64,000 nt of DNA. Source: Sphingobacteriales bacterium. Lineage in GTDB: Bacteria > Bacteroidota > Bacteroidia > Chitinophagales > UBA2359. Position 1 is the stretch's first letter; each line of letters begins with the position of its first letter. The DNA is taken from positions 222,758-286,757 of the forward strand of contig JADKCK010000001.1 in NCBI GenBank assembly GCA_016718845.1. Direction: 5' to 3'. The position numbers and the translations under genes are program-made. Of the stretch, positions 37,846 to 46,887 are shown piece after piece. The notes beneath the pieces were generated by a model, which was not told the DNA's origin, searched no databases, and saw nothing but the letters and a program-made list of their open reading frames with translations.

Positions 37846-38526
37846 ATGTCAAACGAAATAAAAATATTGATTGCCGACGATGAACCCGATATTTTAGAGT
37901 TTGTAAAGTACAACCTCGAAAAAGAAGGGTATCAGGTTTTTACTGCCGAAAACGGCAATGACGCATTGCAAATAGCACAAACAAACTTGCCGCATCTTAT
38001 TATTTTGGATATTATGATGCCCGAGCTTGATGGTATGCAAGCTTGCAAGGCGTTGCGCAATGATGCTAGGTTTAGCGAAACACTTATTATTTTTTTAACT
38101 GCCCGCAACGAAGAGTTTACGCAAGTAGTAGCCCTTGATTTGGGTGCCGATGATTATATTGCAAAACCTATACGCCCACGGTTGTTGGTTAGCAAAGTAA
38201 AATCGTTGTTGCGCCGCTACACCACCGACGAACCCGAACAAGAAATACAACGCATTGCCGACCTTGAAATTGACCGCGAAAAATTTATGGTTAGAAGAGG
38301 CGACGAAAGCATTGATTTGCCTAAAAAAGAGTTTAATCTGCTGTATTTATTGGCAAGCAAACCAGGTAAAGTTTTTGGGCGCGAAGAGATATTGGCGCGT
38401 ATTTGGGGCGATGACGTAATTGTAAACGACCGCACTATTGATGTGCATATACGCAAAATACGCGAAAAATTGGGCGAACACTACATAAAAACCATTAAAG
38501 GCATAGGCTATAAGTTTGATTTGTAG
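37846..38526 (+). CDS. OmpR/PhoB-family response regulator
   Basis: 226 residues. Receiver domain with acidic pair Asp11-Asp12, phosphoacceptor Asp55 (LIILDIMMPELDG), Thr85 and Lys107 (DYIAKP), then a winged-helix DNA-binding domain (about 130-226; DLPKKEFNLLYLLASKPGKVF, VNDRTIDVHIRKIREKLG, IKGIGYKFD). No kinase gene is adjacent. The start follows the repeat tract directly. Confidence 0.93.
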   Translation: MSNEIKILIADDEPDILEFVKYNLEKEGYQVFTAENGNDALQIAQTNLPHLIILDIMMPELDGMQACKALRNDARFSETLIIFLTARNEEFTQVVALDLGADDYIAKPIRPRLLVSKVKSLLRRYTTDEPEQEIQRIADLEIDREKFMVRRGDESIDLPKKEFNLLYLLASKPGKVFGREEILARIWGDDVIVNDRTIDVHIRKIREKLGEHYIKTIKGIGYKFDL

Positions 38527-38673
38527 TAGGCTTGCCACTTTAAGCGGCTTTTGGTAGCGATTATTAATTATTAATTATTGATTATTGATTATATATTGTG
38601 AAAATCCAAAAAGGTTGACAAAAAATGGGGCAGTTGTATTACAACTTTGCCGATTTTGATAACCCAAAGACCT

Positions 38674-38718
38674 AAAATGCCCACCTATTTTTGTGTTACA
38701 TTAATAGGTGGGCATTTT
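38674..38718 (-). terminator. Rho-independent terminator of mtnA
   Basis: A perfect 16-bp inverted repeat has arms at 38674-38689 and 38703-38718 and touches the mtnA stop codon. A/T runs on both sides also allow it to stop the regulator transcript. Confidence 0.85.
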
Positions 38719-38719
38719 T

Positions 38720-39811
38720 TTAGGATGTTGTTTGGTGGTTAAACAGTTGGGCAATGCCTGTTTGGGTGGCTGGGCAAATGCCTTTTTCGGTGATTAAACC
38801 AGTAACTAATCGGGCGGGTGTAACATCAAAGGCGTAGTTGGCAGCGGGCGTAGATGCGGGTGTAATGAGTACTTCTTTGATAGTGCCGTTGTGCAAGCCC
38901 GACACATAGCGTACCTCGTTGGGGTTGCGCTGTTCAATTGGTATGTTTTGGATGCCGTTATTGGTTTCCCAATCGATGGTGCTAGAGGGTAGGGCAACAT
39001 AAAAAGGCACGTTGTTGTCGTGGGCGGCTAAGGCTTTTAGGTAAGTACCAATTTTATTAGCCACATCGCCGGTATAGGTGGTGCGGTCGGTGCCAACAAT
39101 GCAAATATCTACCATACCATGTTGCAACAAATGCCCGCAGCAGTTATCAACCACCAAGGTATGAGCAATGTTGTTTTGGTTTAGCTCCCAGGCAGTTAGG
39201 TTTGCACCTTGGTTGCGCGGGCGTGTTTCGCTTACCCACACATGCACATTTATACCTGCTTGTGCGGCTTGGTAAATGGGCGATGTGGCTGTTCCCCAGT
39301 CGGTGCAAGCCAGCCAACCCGCGTTGCAATGGGTTAATATGTTAATGGTTTCTTTTTTTTGTGCTATTTGTTGCAACAAATTTAACCCATGTACGCCAAT
39401 CATTCGGCATATTTCTACATCTTGATTGGCAATTTGGTGGGCATTTTGTAGGGCAATTTGGGCATGTTTTGCGGTGTTTGTTTGGGTTAAAATACTATTG
39501 AGTTGTTGCTCAACTGCCCATCGTAAATTAACGGCTGTTGGGCGAGTATCTATTAACTGTTGCGCCAATGTTTGCAAATGGTTGTTGTTGTTTGCTTGCA
39601 GGGCGGCATAATACATGCCGTAGGCAGCCGTAACGCCAATTAAAGGAGCTCCGCGCACCCACATATCGCGGATAGCAGTGGCACAATCGGCAAGGCTGCA
39701 TAGGTTTTGGATAACTAATTGGTGCGGCAAATAACGTTGGTCAATAATTTGAACAAGTTGTAGGGCATCGTTCCACCAAATAGAACGGTAATGTTGATTG
39801 TTTATTTTCAT
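38720..39811 (-). CDS. mtnA: S-methyl-5-thioribose-1-phosphate isomerase
   Basis: 363 residues. Converts 5-methylthioribose-1-phosphate to the ribulose form in methionine salvage. RGAPLIGVTAAYGMYYA, THCNAGWLACTDWGTA with catalytic Cys162, SETRPRNQGANLTAWEL and VGTDRTTYTGDVANKIGTY with catalytic Asp242 are all present. Related to eIF2B subunits, but the Cys/Asp pair marks the isomerase. No other mtn gene is in the window. Confidence 0.94.
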   Translation of the reverse strand: MKINNQHYRSIWWNDALQLVQIIDQRYLPHQLVIQNLCSLADCATAIRDMWVRGAPLIGVTAAYGMYYAALQANNNNHLQTLAQQLIDTRPTAVNLRWAVEQQLNSILTQTNTAKHAQIALQNAHQIANQDVEICRMIGVHGLNLLQQIAQKKETINILTHCNAGWLACTDWGTATSPIYQAAQAGINVHVWVSETRPRNQGANLTAWELNQNNIAHTLVVDNCCGHLLQHGMVDICIVGTDRTTYTGDVANKIGTYLKALAAHDNNVPFYVALPSSTIDWETNNGIQNIPIEQRNPNEVRYVSGLHNGTIKEVLITPASTPAANYAFDVTPARLVTGLITEKGICPATQTGIAQLFNHQTTS

Positions 39812-39843
39812 GTGTTTAGGCGTTGTTATTGCTTATTGTTGTG

Positions 39844-39851
39844 CAAAAGTA
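39844..39851 (-). promoter_or_regulatory. Candidate -7 box for mtnA
   Basis: The minus strand reads TACTTTTG, an exact TAnnTTTG match, 33 nt before the mtnA ATG. Confidence 0.5.
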
Positions 39852-39955
39852 GGTATTTTGCGGTAATTTTAGCTCATAAAAAGATAATGATAATTGATGT
39901 AGTTTTTATTTTGGAAAAACAACAACTTTTTTGTAGTTTTGTGCCTGCCAAACCC

Positions 39956-40062
39956 GACATTAAAGAACCACAAACCGAAACCCAAGCCACCAACTACTTA
40001 ATACAACAACAGCGGTGGCAGGAGAAGCTATTGAAAATAGTGATAATGCCAATTTTTTAATA
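39956..40062 (+). other. Duplicated coding-tail fragment, copy 1
   Basis: Encodes DIKEPQTETQATNYLIQQQR and on, nearly the same as the piece at 41205. No intact gene is attached upstream. With one T less in the T-run near 40055 the frame runs on to a stop that overlaps the ATG of the next gene. It looks like the 3' end of a gene whose body was lost. Family not recognised. Confidence 0.55.
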
Positions 40063-40081
40063 TCACCTGAAAGAAATAAAA

Positions 40082-40441
40082 ATGAGTAAAATAAAAGAAA
40101 AATTCATTTCATTATATAATGAAAATAAGTGGTATTGGTTTTTTATTTTAACTTTATTGGTTGGAGGATCAATTTATCGATTAAAACTTAACTACGATAT
40201 AGCTAATTATGGTGTTTATGGTGTAGCTGAAATTGTTTCTTATCATGGAATGAGTAGCAAAGGGCATAGTGACATAAATTATGAATATTTTGTCGATGGT
40301 CAAAAATATACAAGTGGTTATTCGGGACACCGACTTAACTGTGAAAAAGACAACGATTGTATTGGCAGGCGGTATGAAATAAAATATTTGCCACAAAACC
40401 CCAATAAATGCTTTATTTATTTTGACCGCCCAATAGAGTAA
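40082..40441 (+). CDS. Small membrane protein, DUF3592-like
   Basis: 119 residues. One hydrophobic segment (about 18-34, WYWFFILTLLVGGSIY), then a beta-rich domain with YEYFVDGQKYTSGYSG, a Cys pair and YLPQNPNKCFIYFDRP. It resembles DUF3592-type proteins and shares its layout with the 41337 gene. Both follow the same duplicated tail fragment, so it may be an immunity protein of a lost toxin; this is inference. Confidence 0.55.
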   Translation: MSKIKEKFISLYNENKWYWFFILTLLVGGSIYRLKLNYDIANYGVYGVAEIVSYHGMSSKGHSDINYEYFVDGQKYTSGYSGHRLNCEKDNDCIGRRYEIKYLPQNPNKCFIYFDRPIE

Positions 40442-40463
40442 TTTTCAGCACCATTTTAGCCAA

Positions 40464-40506
40464 ACAAATACAGTACCCTACTTTGAGAGTAACGTACTGT
40501 ATTTGT
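40464..40506. terminator. Inverted repeat after the DUF3592-like gene
   Basis: 13-bp arms ACAAATACAGTAC and GTACTGTATTTGT (40464-40476, 40494-40506), 17-nt loop, no T-run. Possible terminator or mRNA stabiliser. Confidence 0.5.
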
Positions 40507-40539
40507 GCGCCCATAACTCACTACTTCCACAAATAATTG

Positions 40540-40547
40540 TACCTTTG
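40540..40547 (+). promoter_or_regulatory. Candidate -7 box for the 40576 lipoprotein gene
   Basis: TACCTTTG is an exact TAnnTTTG match, 28 nt before the GTG start at 40576. It argues against any start further upstream. Confidence 0.5.
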
Positions 40548-40575
40548 TACTAAAATACCTAATCTATCCAAGCCC

Positions 40576-41136
40576 GTGACTAAAATTATATTTATAAGTA
40601 TATTATTTGAAATGCTTATTTTATTTTCAATTTCTTGTGATTACTATACAACTTGTCAAAGAAATGAAGTGGTAAAACAAGTTGTTAAAAATTATAATGC
40701 CAATTACTTAATGTATACTGATATATCAACTGTGGTTGATAAGCTACCTACTATCAAAGATACAGCAATTATATTAACTAAACATCCTGGACTTAAGGTT
40801 ATATCAATAAAGACTAATCCATATAGCGATTATGTAGCTAATATAAAAAAAGAAATGCGAATGAGTATAGGGGAAAATACGCCTAAGTATATGGATAAGT
40901 TGGGGCTTGAGTACATCAACATTGAACCAGAGAAATATATTGCTAAACTTGAATTTCGACATCAATTATGTTCTAATTTTAATGCCGAGATTATATATTC
41001 ACAAAACATGTTTTTTATTTTTAAAGGGCATTTAACGAAAGACTTGTTACAGAATTACCATGAAAGCAATAAATACCCATGGTTATACAAAATAGATGAA
41101 AAATGGTATATTTATTGTACCTTAACTGATGAGTAA
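40576..41136 (+). CDS. Unknown lipoprotein
   Basis: 187 residues from the GTG at 40576. A short signal (TKIIFISILFEMLILFSISC) ends in a lipobox Cys. The mature part has no motif I recognise. It is markedly AT-rich compared with the housekeeping genes nearby. It lies between the two duplicated tail fragments, so it probably belongs to the same decayed locus. Confidence 0.55.
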   Translation: MTKIIFISILFEMLILFSISCDYYTTCQRNEVVKQVVKNYNANYLMYTDISTVVDKLPTIKDTAIILTKHPGLKVISIKTNPYSDYVANIKKEMRMSIGENTPKYMDKLGLEYINIEPEKYIAKLEFRHQLCSNFNAEIIYSQNMFFIFKGHLTKDLLQNYHESNKYPWLYKIDEKWYIYCTLTDE

Positions 41137-41204
41137 TTTTTATCCAACCCCCACTATTAACCACCCAAGCCCGCGGCAGCAAACAATACGAACTAACCGT
41201 ACTC

Positions 41205-41333
41205 GACATTAAAAAACCGCTAACGGAAACCCAAGCCACCAACTACTTAATGCAACAACAGCGGTGGCAGGAGAAGCTAGTGAAAATAGCGATAAGGCTA
41301 ATTTTAAATTCCCCTAAAAAAGAAGAAAAATAA
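41205..41333 (+). other. Duplicated coding-tail fragment, copy 2
   Basis: In frame it reads DIKKPLTETQATNYLMQQQR, runs on for 22 more residues and stops at 41331-41333, 3 nt before the next ATG. About 90% alike to 39956-40062 at DNA level by eye. The frame is open upstream to about 41155, just after the lipoprotein gene, with no start. Confidence 0.6.
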
Positions 41334-41336
41334 TTT

Positions 41337-41648
41337 ATGTTTAAAAAGATACAAACTATACTTGGCGGGATAATGCTTTTATATGTTTTTTTTACGTTTG
41401 TAAGCAAAGAGGTTCAACTAAAATATCATGCTCGATATACCGTTGCTTACTTTTCTGAAAAAAAGAATAGAGAATGGTATTTTTATTATTATGTAAATGG
41501 TGTGCGTTATGAATCATCGACACGAGACTGTTCTTTAAATAAAAATGAAAGGTACTATGTTAAATTCTCAGCAATAAATCCAAATTATGTTTATTTTTAT
41601 TGTGAGCCAACTGTACCTGCTGGCTTTCATGTTTTCTTGGAAGGTTGA
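41337..41648 (+). CDS. Small membrane protein, DUF3592-like, second copy
   Basis: 103 residues. Hydrophobic N-terminus (residues 8-24), then FYYYVNGVRYESSTRDCS and YYVKFSAINPNYVYFYCEP, the same layout as the 40082 protein though diverged. It follows tail fragment copy 2 by 3 nt, as its relative follows copy 1. Possible immunity-type protein; role not proven. Confidence 0.55.
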   Translation: MFKKIQTILGGIMLLYVFFTFVSKEVQLKYHARYTVAYFSEKKNREWYFYYYVNGVRYESSTRDCSLNKNERYYVKFSAINPNYVYFYCEPTVPAGFHVFLEG

Positions 41649-41809
41649 GATTTTCCAATCCTGTCGGTAAAGTCGGCCTTTTAGTCCCGTTAGGGGTGAT
41701 ATGGTTATTTATTCATGCAAAACACACCAACAGATGTTGCCAATTTACTATGGTTTAACGTGCCGGGAAGCAGAACCATTAAACACCCGGACGGCAGCAA
41801 AACGGGAGT

Positions 41810-42200
<391 letters not shown>

Positions 42201-42208
42201 ACCCTAAC

Positions 42209-42286
42209 CCTCAACAAAACTACCCCTACGGCATGTTGCAGGCGGGGCGTAGCCGTAATGCGGTCGTCCTTTGTCTTCTCGGGTAA
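42209..42286 (+). pseudogene. Rhs-core-like fragment, copy 1
   Basis: Encodes PQQNYPYGMLQAGRSRNAVV and a stop. YPYGMLQAGR resembles the YPFGM-x-x-GR part of Bacteroidota Rhs/YD-repeat cores that comes shortly before the variable toxin tip. Only this scrap remains. The region 42287-42491 shows no gene. Confidence 0.5.
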
Positions 42287-42491
42287 TAGGGTTATTGATG
42301 CGGTGGAGTTGGAGGGGGCGGAGATGGCAAGTTGTAAACTCATGCGGGCATAGGATTAACAACATAATTAATAACAACTGATGAAATAGCTAATACTTTT
42401 CACAATGCACTTACTACAAAAATTGCAGACAAATATATTATATTGATAAAGTACAAATAATTATATTGTTTAAAAAAATATTATTATTAAG

Positions 42492-43079
42492 ATGGCTTCT
42501 AAATTACTGCTCTTATTTAATGTAGCTATATGTATATGTTGTAATCCGAAAACAAAATCGAGCTGTGAGAACAATATTGCTTATACAAATATTAACTTAG
42601 ATACCACAAATAAAACAAGTTTAAATAATAGTAATATACTATTAGCAGACTCTAATTTATTAGGAAAATGGTTTATATCCGATTTTTACCTAATAGATCC
42701 AGGACAGGGTGTGGATGGTTTAGATGAAATTCGTGCTACTAATCAAAAAGATAGTACTTTATTATCTAATGTAGCATTAAATTTGCTTGGAAGCAATATT
42801 TTTATTACAAAACATTCTATTGAATTAAATAAAAAAGAAAGTTGTTTATTTGTTTTGCAAGATACAATTACAACAACTTTATCGGATTATTATGATGTGA
42901 GTCATACTCATATTCGCAATCCATTATCAGGACAATTTAAATGGGATACTAAAATTAAAATATTTAACACATTATGTAAAAGTGGGGTTTCGCTAAATAT
43001 TATTTTTATTAAATATAATAATATATATATAGAAGTTGATAACTGCTTGTTACAAATAAAACGAATAAAAAGCAAATAA
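42492..43079 (+). CDS. Unknown lipoprotein in the Rhs-debris region
   Basis: 195 residues, very AT-rich. Signal MASKLLLLFNVAICICC with lipobox Cys, then a Ser/Asn/Thr-rich linker and a domain beginning LLGKWFISDFYLIDPGQG. The LLGKW opening resembles lipocalin-like or DUF4488-type lipoproteins, but I cannot assign it. It lies between two Rhs-core scraps, which suggests an immunity gene left behind by tip exchange. Confidence 0.55.
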   Translation: MASKLLLLFNVAICICCNPKTKSSCENNIAYTNINLDTTNKTSLNNSNILLADSNLLGKWFISDFYLIDPGQGVDGLDEIRATNQKDSTLLSNVALNLLGSNIFITKHSIELNKKESCLFVLQDTITTTLSDYYDVSHTHIRNPLSGQFKWDTKIKIFNTLCKSGVSLNIIFIKYNNIYIEVDNCLLQIKRIKSK

Positions 43080-43110
43080 AATTAATCATGTAATGTCAAT
43101 TCAACTTCCG

Positions 43111-43236
43111 CCTCAACAAAACTACCCCTACGGCATGTTGCAGGCAGGGCGTACTAAAAATGCGGGGGGCAAGAGGCAGACAACAAAATTGGCGTACAAG
43201 GCAACTTCGTGTGTAACTACAACGGTTTCTTTTTGA
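43111..43236 (+). pseudogene. Rhs-core-like fragment, copy 2
   Basis: Same opening as copy 1 (PQQNYPYGMLQAGR, about 38 of 40 bases identical), then a different 27-residue end and a stop at 43234-43236. The shared core with a changed tail is the pattern left by polymorphic-toxin tip displacement. Confidence 0.5.
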
Positions 43237-43284
43237 CCCTTTTGCACAAAACAGTCTGTATAGCAAACACCCCTACTATATATC

Positions 43285-44346
43285 ATGGAAATGAGCAAAC
43301 AACAAGCCACTTTTTTACAAACCGCCCTTGAGCAATGGGAAAAAGACCAATTGTTAGCCCCCGAAACAGCCCACAATTTGCGTCAGAGTATTGTTGTGCG
43401 TCCATTTGATTGGCGCAGGTTGGCTCGGTATTCGTTTTGGGCATCGTTGGCATGTGTGCTTATTGCCTTGGGTGCTTTGCTTTTTGATGATTGGTTGCTA
43501 AAAATGGCTGCTCGTTTGTTCGAGGCATCGTCGTTTTTTTTGTGCTTATTTTTTGGTATCTTGTCGGGTTTGTGCTATACTTGGGCTTTTTATAGGCGCA
43601 AATCGCACCCGCAAAACACCTACAGCAACGAAGCCCTAGTGCTGTTAGGCAGTATTGGCACGGCAACAGCTTTGGGTTTTGGCGGACATGCGTTAGGGAG
43701 CGTAGAACAACATTTAGGTGCTTTAACCCTATTGGCAACCCTTATTTATGGTACATTAGGCATATTTTTTAGGTCGGGTACTATGTGGTTTATGGCATTA
43801 TTGGCATTGGGCGTGTGGTTTGGCGTAAAAACCACCGATTGGGCGGGTACAAACGGCTATTTTATGGGCGCAAATATACCTTTGCGGTTTGTTTTTTTGG
43901 GCGCTTTGCTCATTGTTTTTGCCTTTATCGCCACCAAATACCGCAAACTAGTGGTATTAACCGATGCCACCTATGTTGGCGGTATGATTTATTTTTTTGG
44001 CGCCCTATGGCTATTATCTATCTTTGGTAACTACAGCAGTATAGAGCTTTGGCACGGGGTGCGTCAATATACTTTTTTACCATGGGCTATTGTAATGGCA
44101 ATAACAAGCATGTGTAGCATTTATTGGGGTTTAAAAACCGAAGACACGGTTGCTCGTGGGTTTGGCATCACGTTTTTGTTGCTTAACCTATATACCCGCT
44201 TTTTCGAGTATTTTTGGGATAATACCCACAAAGCACTATTTTTTGGCATTTTAGGTATCTCGTTTTGGGCGTTGGGTAGCTATGCCGAGCGGCTTTGGAA
44301 ACTAGCATTTTTAAAAACCGATAACGGTAACACCTCATCAAACTAA
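43285..44346 (+). CDS. DUF2157 polytopic membrane protein
   Basis: 353 residues. A cytosolic N-terminal 45 residues (QALEQWEKDQLL type, as in DUF2157) is followed by about ten hydrophobic segments. Function is unknown across the family. The ATG at 43285 is followed by a second Met two codons on. It marks the return to ordinary chromosomal composition after the debris region. Confidence 0.8.
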   Translation: MEMSKQQATFLQTALEQWEKDQLLAPETAHNLRQSIVVRPFDWRRLARYSFWASLACVLIALGALLFDDWLLKMAARLFEASSFFLCLFFGILSGLCYTWAFYRRKSHPQNTYSNEALVLLGSIGTATALGFGGHALGSVEQHLGALTLLATLIYGTLGIFFRSGTMWFMALLALGVWFGVKTTDWAGTNGYFMGANIPLRFVFLGALLIVFAFIATKYRKLVVLTDATYVGGMIYFFGALWLLSIFGNYSSIELWHGVRQYTFLPWAIVMAITSMCSIYWGLKTEDTVARGFGITFLLLNLYTRFFEYFWDNTHKALFFGILGISFWALGSYAERLWKLAFLKTDNGNTSSN

Positions 44347-44347
44347 T

Positions 44348-44390
44348 ACACAAACAGCGACATCCTTAACAAGAATGTCGCTGTTTGTGT
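44348..44390. terminator. Bidirectional terminator between DUF2157 gene and mltG
   Basis: A perfect 16-bp inverted repeat has arms at 44348-44363 and 44375-44390 with an 11-nt loop. It lies between converging genes. Confidence 0.8.
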
Positions 44391-44406
44391 GTTTATTAGT
44401 AGCCAT

Positions 44407-45456
44407 TTATTTTCCGCCTTGGTTTCTTATTGCTTCTTGTCTGTCTAGTTCGTCTTGGTATTTGTGGGCGTTAATTAGGTGGTCTTCGTAGGTAACCGCA
44501 AAGTTGTGGTAGCCCGAAAAATCTTCGCGGGCGCACATAAACACATAATTATGGTCGGCGGGGTGCAGCACGGCATCTATGGCTATTTTAGCCGGTATCC
44601 TTATTGGACCCGGTGGCAAGCCAGTGTTTATATAAGTATTATAGGGCGATTGTATGGCAAGATGCTCGTGCAAGATGCGTTTTAGGGTAAAATCGCCGAC
44701 GGCATATTTTACTGTGGGGTCGGCTTGTAGTGGCATATTAGCGGCTAACCTATTTAGGTATAGGCGGGCAATTTCGTCCATTTCATCGTTTTTGGCGGTT
44801 TCTTCTTCAACAATAGCTGCAAGGGCTATTGCCTGAAAATTGTTGAGTTTTTGGTTGGCAGCCAATTGTTTGCGTTCATCTGTCCAAAATTTATCGTATT
44901 CTTTGTACATTCGGTTAAAAAATGTACTAGCATCGGTATTCCAGTTAAATTGGTAGGTATCGTTCATAAAAATGGCGATAACATTGTCGGGTGTTAGCCC
45001 TTTGGCTCGCAAAAAAGTGGTATCGGCAAGTAAGGTAGCCAGTTCGTTGGCGTTTACTTCCAGTTTTTGCGCAGTCCAAACAATTAACTGTTCTTTGGTG
45101 CGTATATTATTTATGGTGTAGTTAATGGGGTCTTGATTGCCAATGCGCAATTTGGTAATTAGGGCGCGATTATTGGTGCCGGGTTCAATGAGGTATCTAC
45201 CCGGATAAATTTTATTGCCATATTTCATCATCTTAGCTACCCAACTAAAATAGGTGGTATTGCGCAAAATATGTTTAGTTTCGAGCGAGTCTAACACTTG
45301 TTGATAAGTAGCACCCGTAGGGATGTATAAATCGTAGGATTGGGCATCGGGTGTGGGTGTTTGTACATTATTGCCCAAAACAATATAATACAAAAAACCT
45401 GCCGAGGCTATACCTGCTAACAGCAAAAATAAAACAAACCAACGTACAAAAGACAT
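44407..45456 (-). CDS. mltG: Endolytic murein transglycosylase
   Basis: 349 residues. N-terminal membrane anchor (about 5-27), a LysM-like/YceG first half (YDLYIPTGATYQQVLDSLE, KIYPGRYLIEPG) and the YceG catalytic part with IVEEETAKNDEM (catalytic Glu), LQADPTVKYAVGD and SPYNTYINTGLPPGPI. Cleaves nascent peptidoglycan and ends glycan-strand growth. Full length. Confidence 0.94.
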   Translation of the reverse strand: MSFVRWFVLFLLLAGIASAGFLYYIVLGNNVQTPTPDAQSYDLYIPTGATYQQVLDSLETKHILRNTTYFSWVAKMMKYGNKIYPGRYLIEPGTNNRALITKLRIGNQDPINYTINNIRTKEQLIVWTAQKLEVNANELATLLADTTFLRAKGLTPDNVIAIFMNDTYQFNWNTDASTFFNRMYKEYDKFWTDERKQLAANQKLNNFQAIALAAIVEEETAKNDEMDEIARLYLNRLAANMPLQADPTVKYAVGDFTLKRILHEHLAIQSPYNTYINTGLPPGPIRIPAKIAIDAVLHPADHNYVFMCAREDFSGYHNFAVTYEDHLINAHKYQDELDRQEAIRNQGGK

Positions 45457-45676
45457 TTTACAATTATTGATTGTTAATTATTGATTAGGACTAATTTATA
45501 TGCTTACCGCATAATCATTTTAGGGTGTTTATTTAGGATACAAATTAAGACAGTTTTTTATGTTTTTTGTCTTATTTTTTGATGTGCGATATTTTTTGCG
45601 GATATTATCTGTGGATGGTGTTTAAGCCTCCGAAGTCTATCAATCGAAAGTGGGGCAATTGGCTAATTTAGGCTTA

Positions 45677-46525
45677 TTATTTCCTAAAAAAATTGATACA
45701 GCTATCTACTACCAACTGCGAATCTTTGGGCAAGTTTGGTAGTGTCCAAGGGTGTTTGGCTCCAAAAACGTGGTCGGCATTTTCTATAATAAGTAGTTGG
45801 CTTTGGGGGTTCCAAAGGTGCATATCGTGGGCGGCTTTTACGTTAACAGCCGAGTCGTTGGTGCCGTGTATAATTAAAAAAGGTATTTTTAGGTGTTGCA
45901 CAGCCTGTTGCACATCAAGGCGCGGCTGATTGTTGTTAAATGTTTCGCAAAGTTGATAGTATAGCGGCATTTGTTGGTGTGTTCGGGCGTTTTCTACATA
46001 CACTACGCCTTTTTTTTGCCAGTTATCGATGGTATCAAATTGCCAACCGCCCAATTTGCTTACGGCAGCCCAAGTAGCTAACTTGCGTATACGTGGGTCT
46101 TCGGCGGCTTTAATAATGGCAACACCTCCGCCGCGGCTGTGTCCAATTAGGTAAATTTGGGTGGTGTTTATTTCGGTGGCAGGCACCCATGTTTGTGTGG
46201 GGCTGCTTAGTTGGTCAATTACTGTTTTTAGGTCGTCTAGTTCAATTAGGTGGTTGTTGTTGCCAAACGCTTCTAGGTCGGCAAAGTCGGTTGGTTGTTG
46301 TGGTGTTGTGCCATTGTGCGAAAAATTAAATTTCACAAACACAAAACCTGCTTGGGCAAATTGCTGTGCTACCACATTAAAATGTCCCCAATCTTTGAAA
46401 CCCTTAAAGCCATGTGCAAAAATAACAATAGGTTTTGGCACACGATTAGCAACATAAAACACATCAACAGCAATAGGTTTGTTGTTGTGTATGCTGTTTA
46501 GTAAATAATTTTGGGTGATGAGCAT
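45677..46525 (-). CDS. Alpha/beta hydrolase, dienelactone-hydrolase-like
   Basis: 282 residues. HGFKGFKDWGHFN oxyanion region, nucleophile Ser130 in GHSRGG, Asp224 in HGTNDSAV and His252 in NADHVFG make a full triad. No signal peptide. Similar proteins are annotated as esterases or acyl-peptidase-like; the substrate is unknown. The spacer 45457-45676 may hold a fourth, badly decayed copy of the 22207 element near 45527-45612. Confidence 0.85.
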   Translation of the reverse strand: MLITQNYLLNSIHNNKPIAVDVFYVANRVPKPIVIFAHGFKGFKDWGHFNVVAQQFAQAGFVFVKFNFSHNGTTPQQPTDFADLEAFGNNNHLIELDDLKTVIDQLSSPTQTWVPATEINTTQIYLIGHSRGGGVAIIKAAEDPRIRKLATWAAVSKLGGWQFDTIDNWQKKGVVYVENARTHQQMPLYYQLCETFNNNQPRLDVQQAVQHLKIPFLIIHGTNDSAVNVKAAHDMHLWNPQSQLLIIENADHVFGAKHPWTLPNLPKDSQLVVDSCINFFRK

Positions 46526-46654
46526 AGCTTATAAAAATACAATTTTTACAAAAAACAAAAAACAAACAAGAAAGCAAAATAATATCAAAAACAATTCATG
46601 GTAACGTTCAAAGGGTGTAAGTTCGTTATTTTCTTTCATAACTAATTATTGGTT

Positions 46655-46725
46655 AATTTATTTTTAATTATCAATTATTGATTATCAATTGTTAATTATT
46701 AATTATTGATTATCAATTATTGACT
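46655..46725. repeat. AATTATTGATTATCAATTATT-type AT repeat
   Basis: Words of the type AATTATTGATTATCAA and TTAATTATTAA alternate. The same words are found at 38565, 45466, 50270, 57680, 58905 and 60160, mostly just before or after genes. Confidence 0.7.
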
Positions 46726-46727
46726 CG

Positions 46728-46870
46728 TGTTACGCACAAGAGGACACGGATTTTAAAAAATGATTATATACATCTTGAATTAAACCCCGAATTTAAGAAA
46801 ATATATTTTATTTCTTTTTGAGCAACAGATTTGTCCGATAAAAATGTTCTGTTTTGCGTAATATCAGCAT
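46728..46870 (+). repeat. Non-coding repeat element, copy C (degenerate)
   Basis: Starts TGTTACGCACAAG, then GAGGACACGGATTTT, then an AT-rich interior and GAGCAACAGAT and TTTTGCGTAATATCAGCAT, which match copy A in the same order. It has lost the far end and abuts the 3' end of wzt. Confidence 0.6.
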
Positions 46871-46887
46871 TTCGCCCCAAACAAAAA

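Noticed and set aside
46655..46725. AT-rich palindromic repeat as a replication origin or binding site
   Set aside because: The same words recur before many genes in the window, so they are a dispersed intergenic repeat rather than a specific site.
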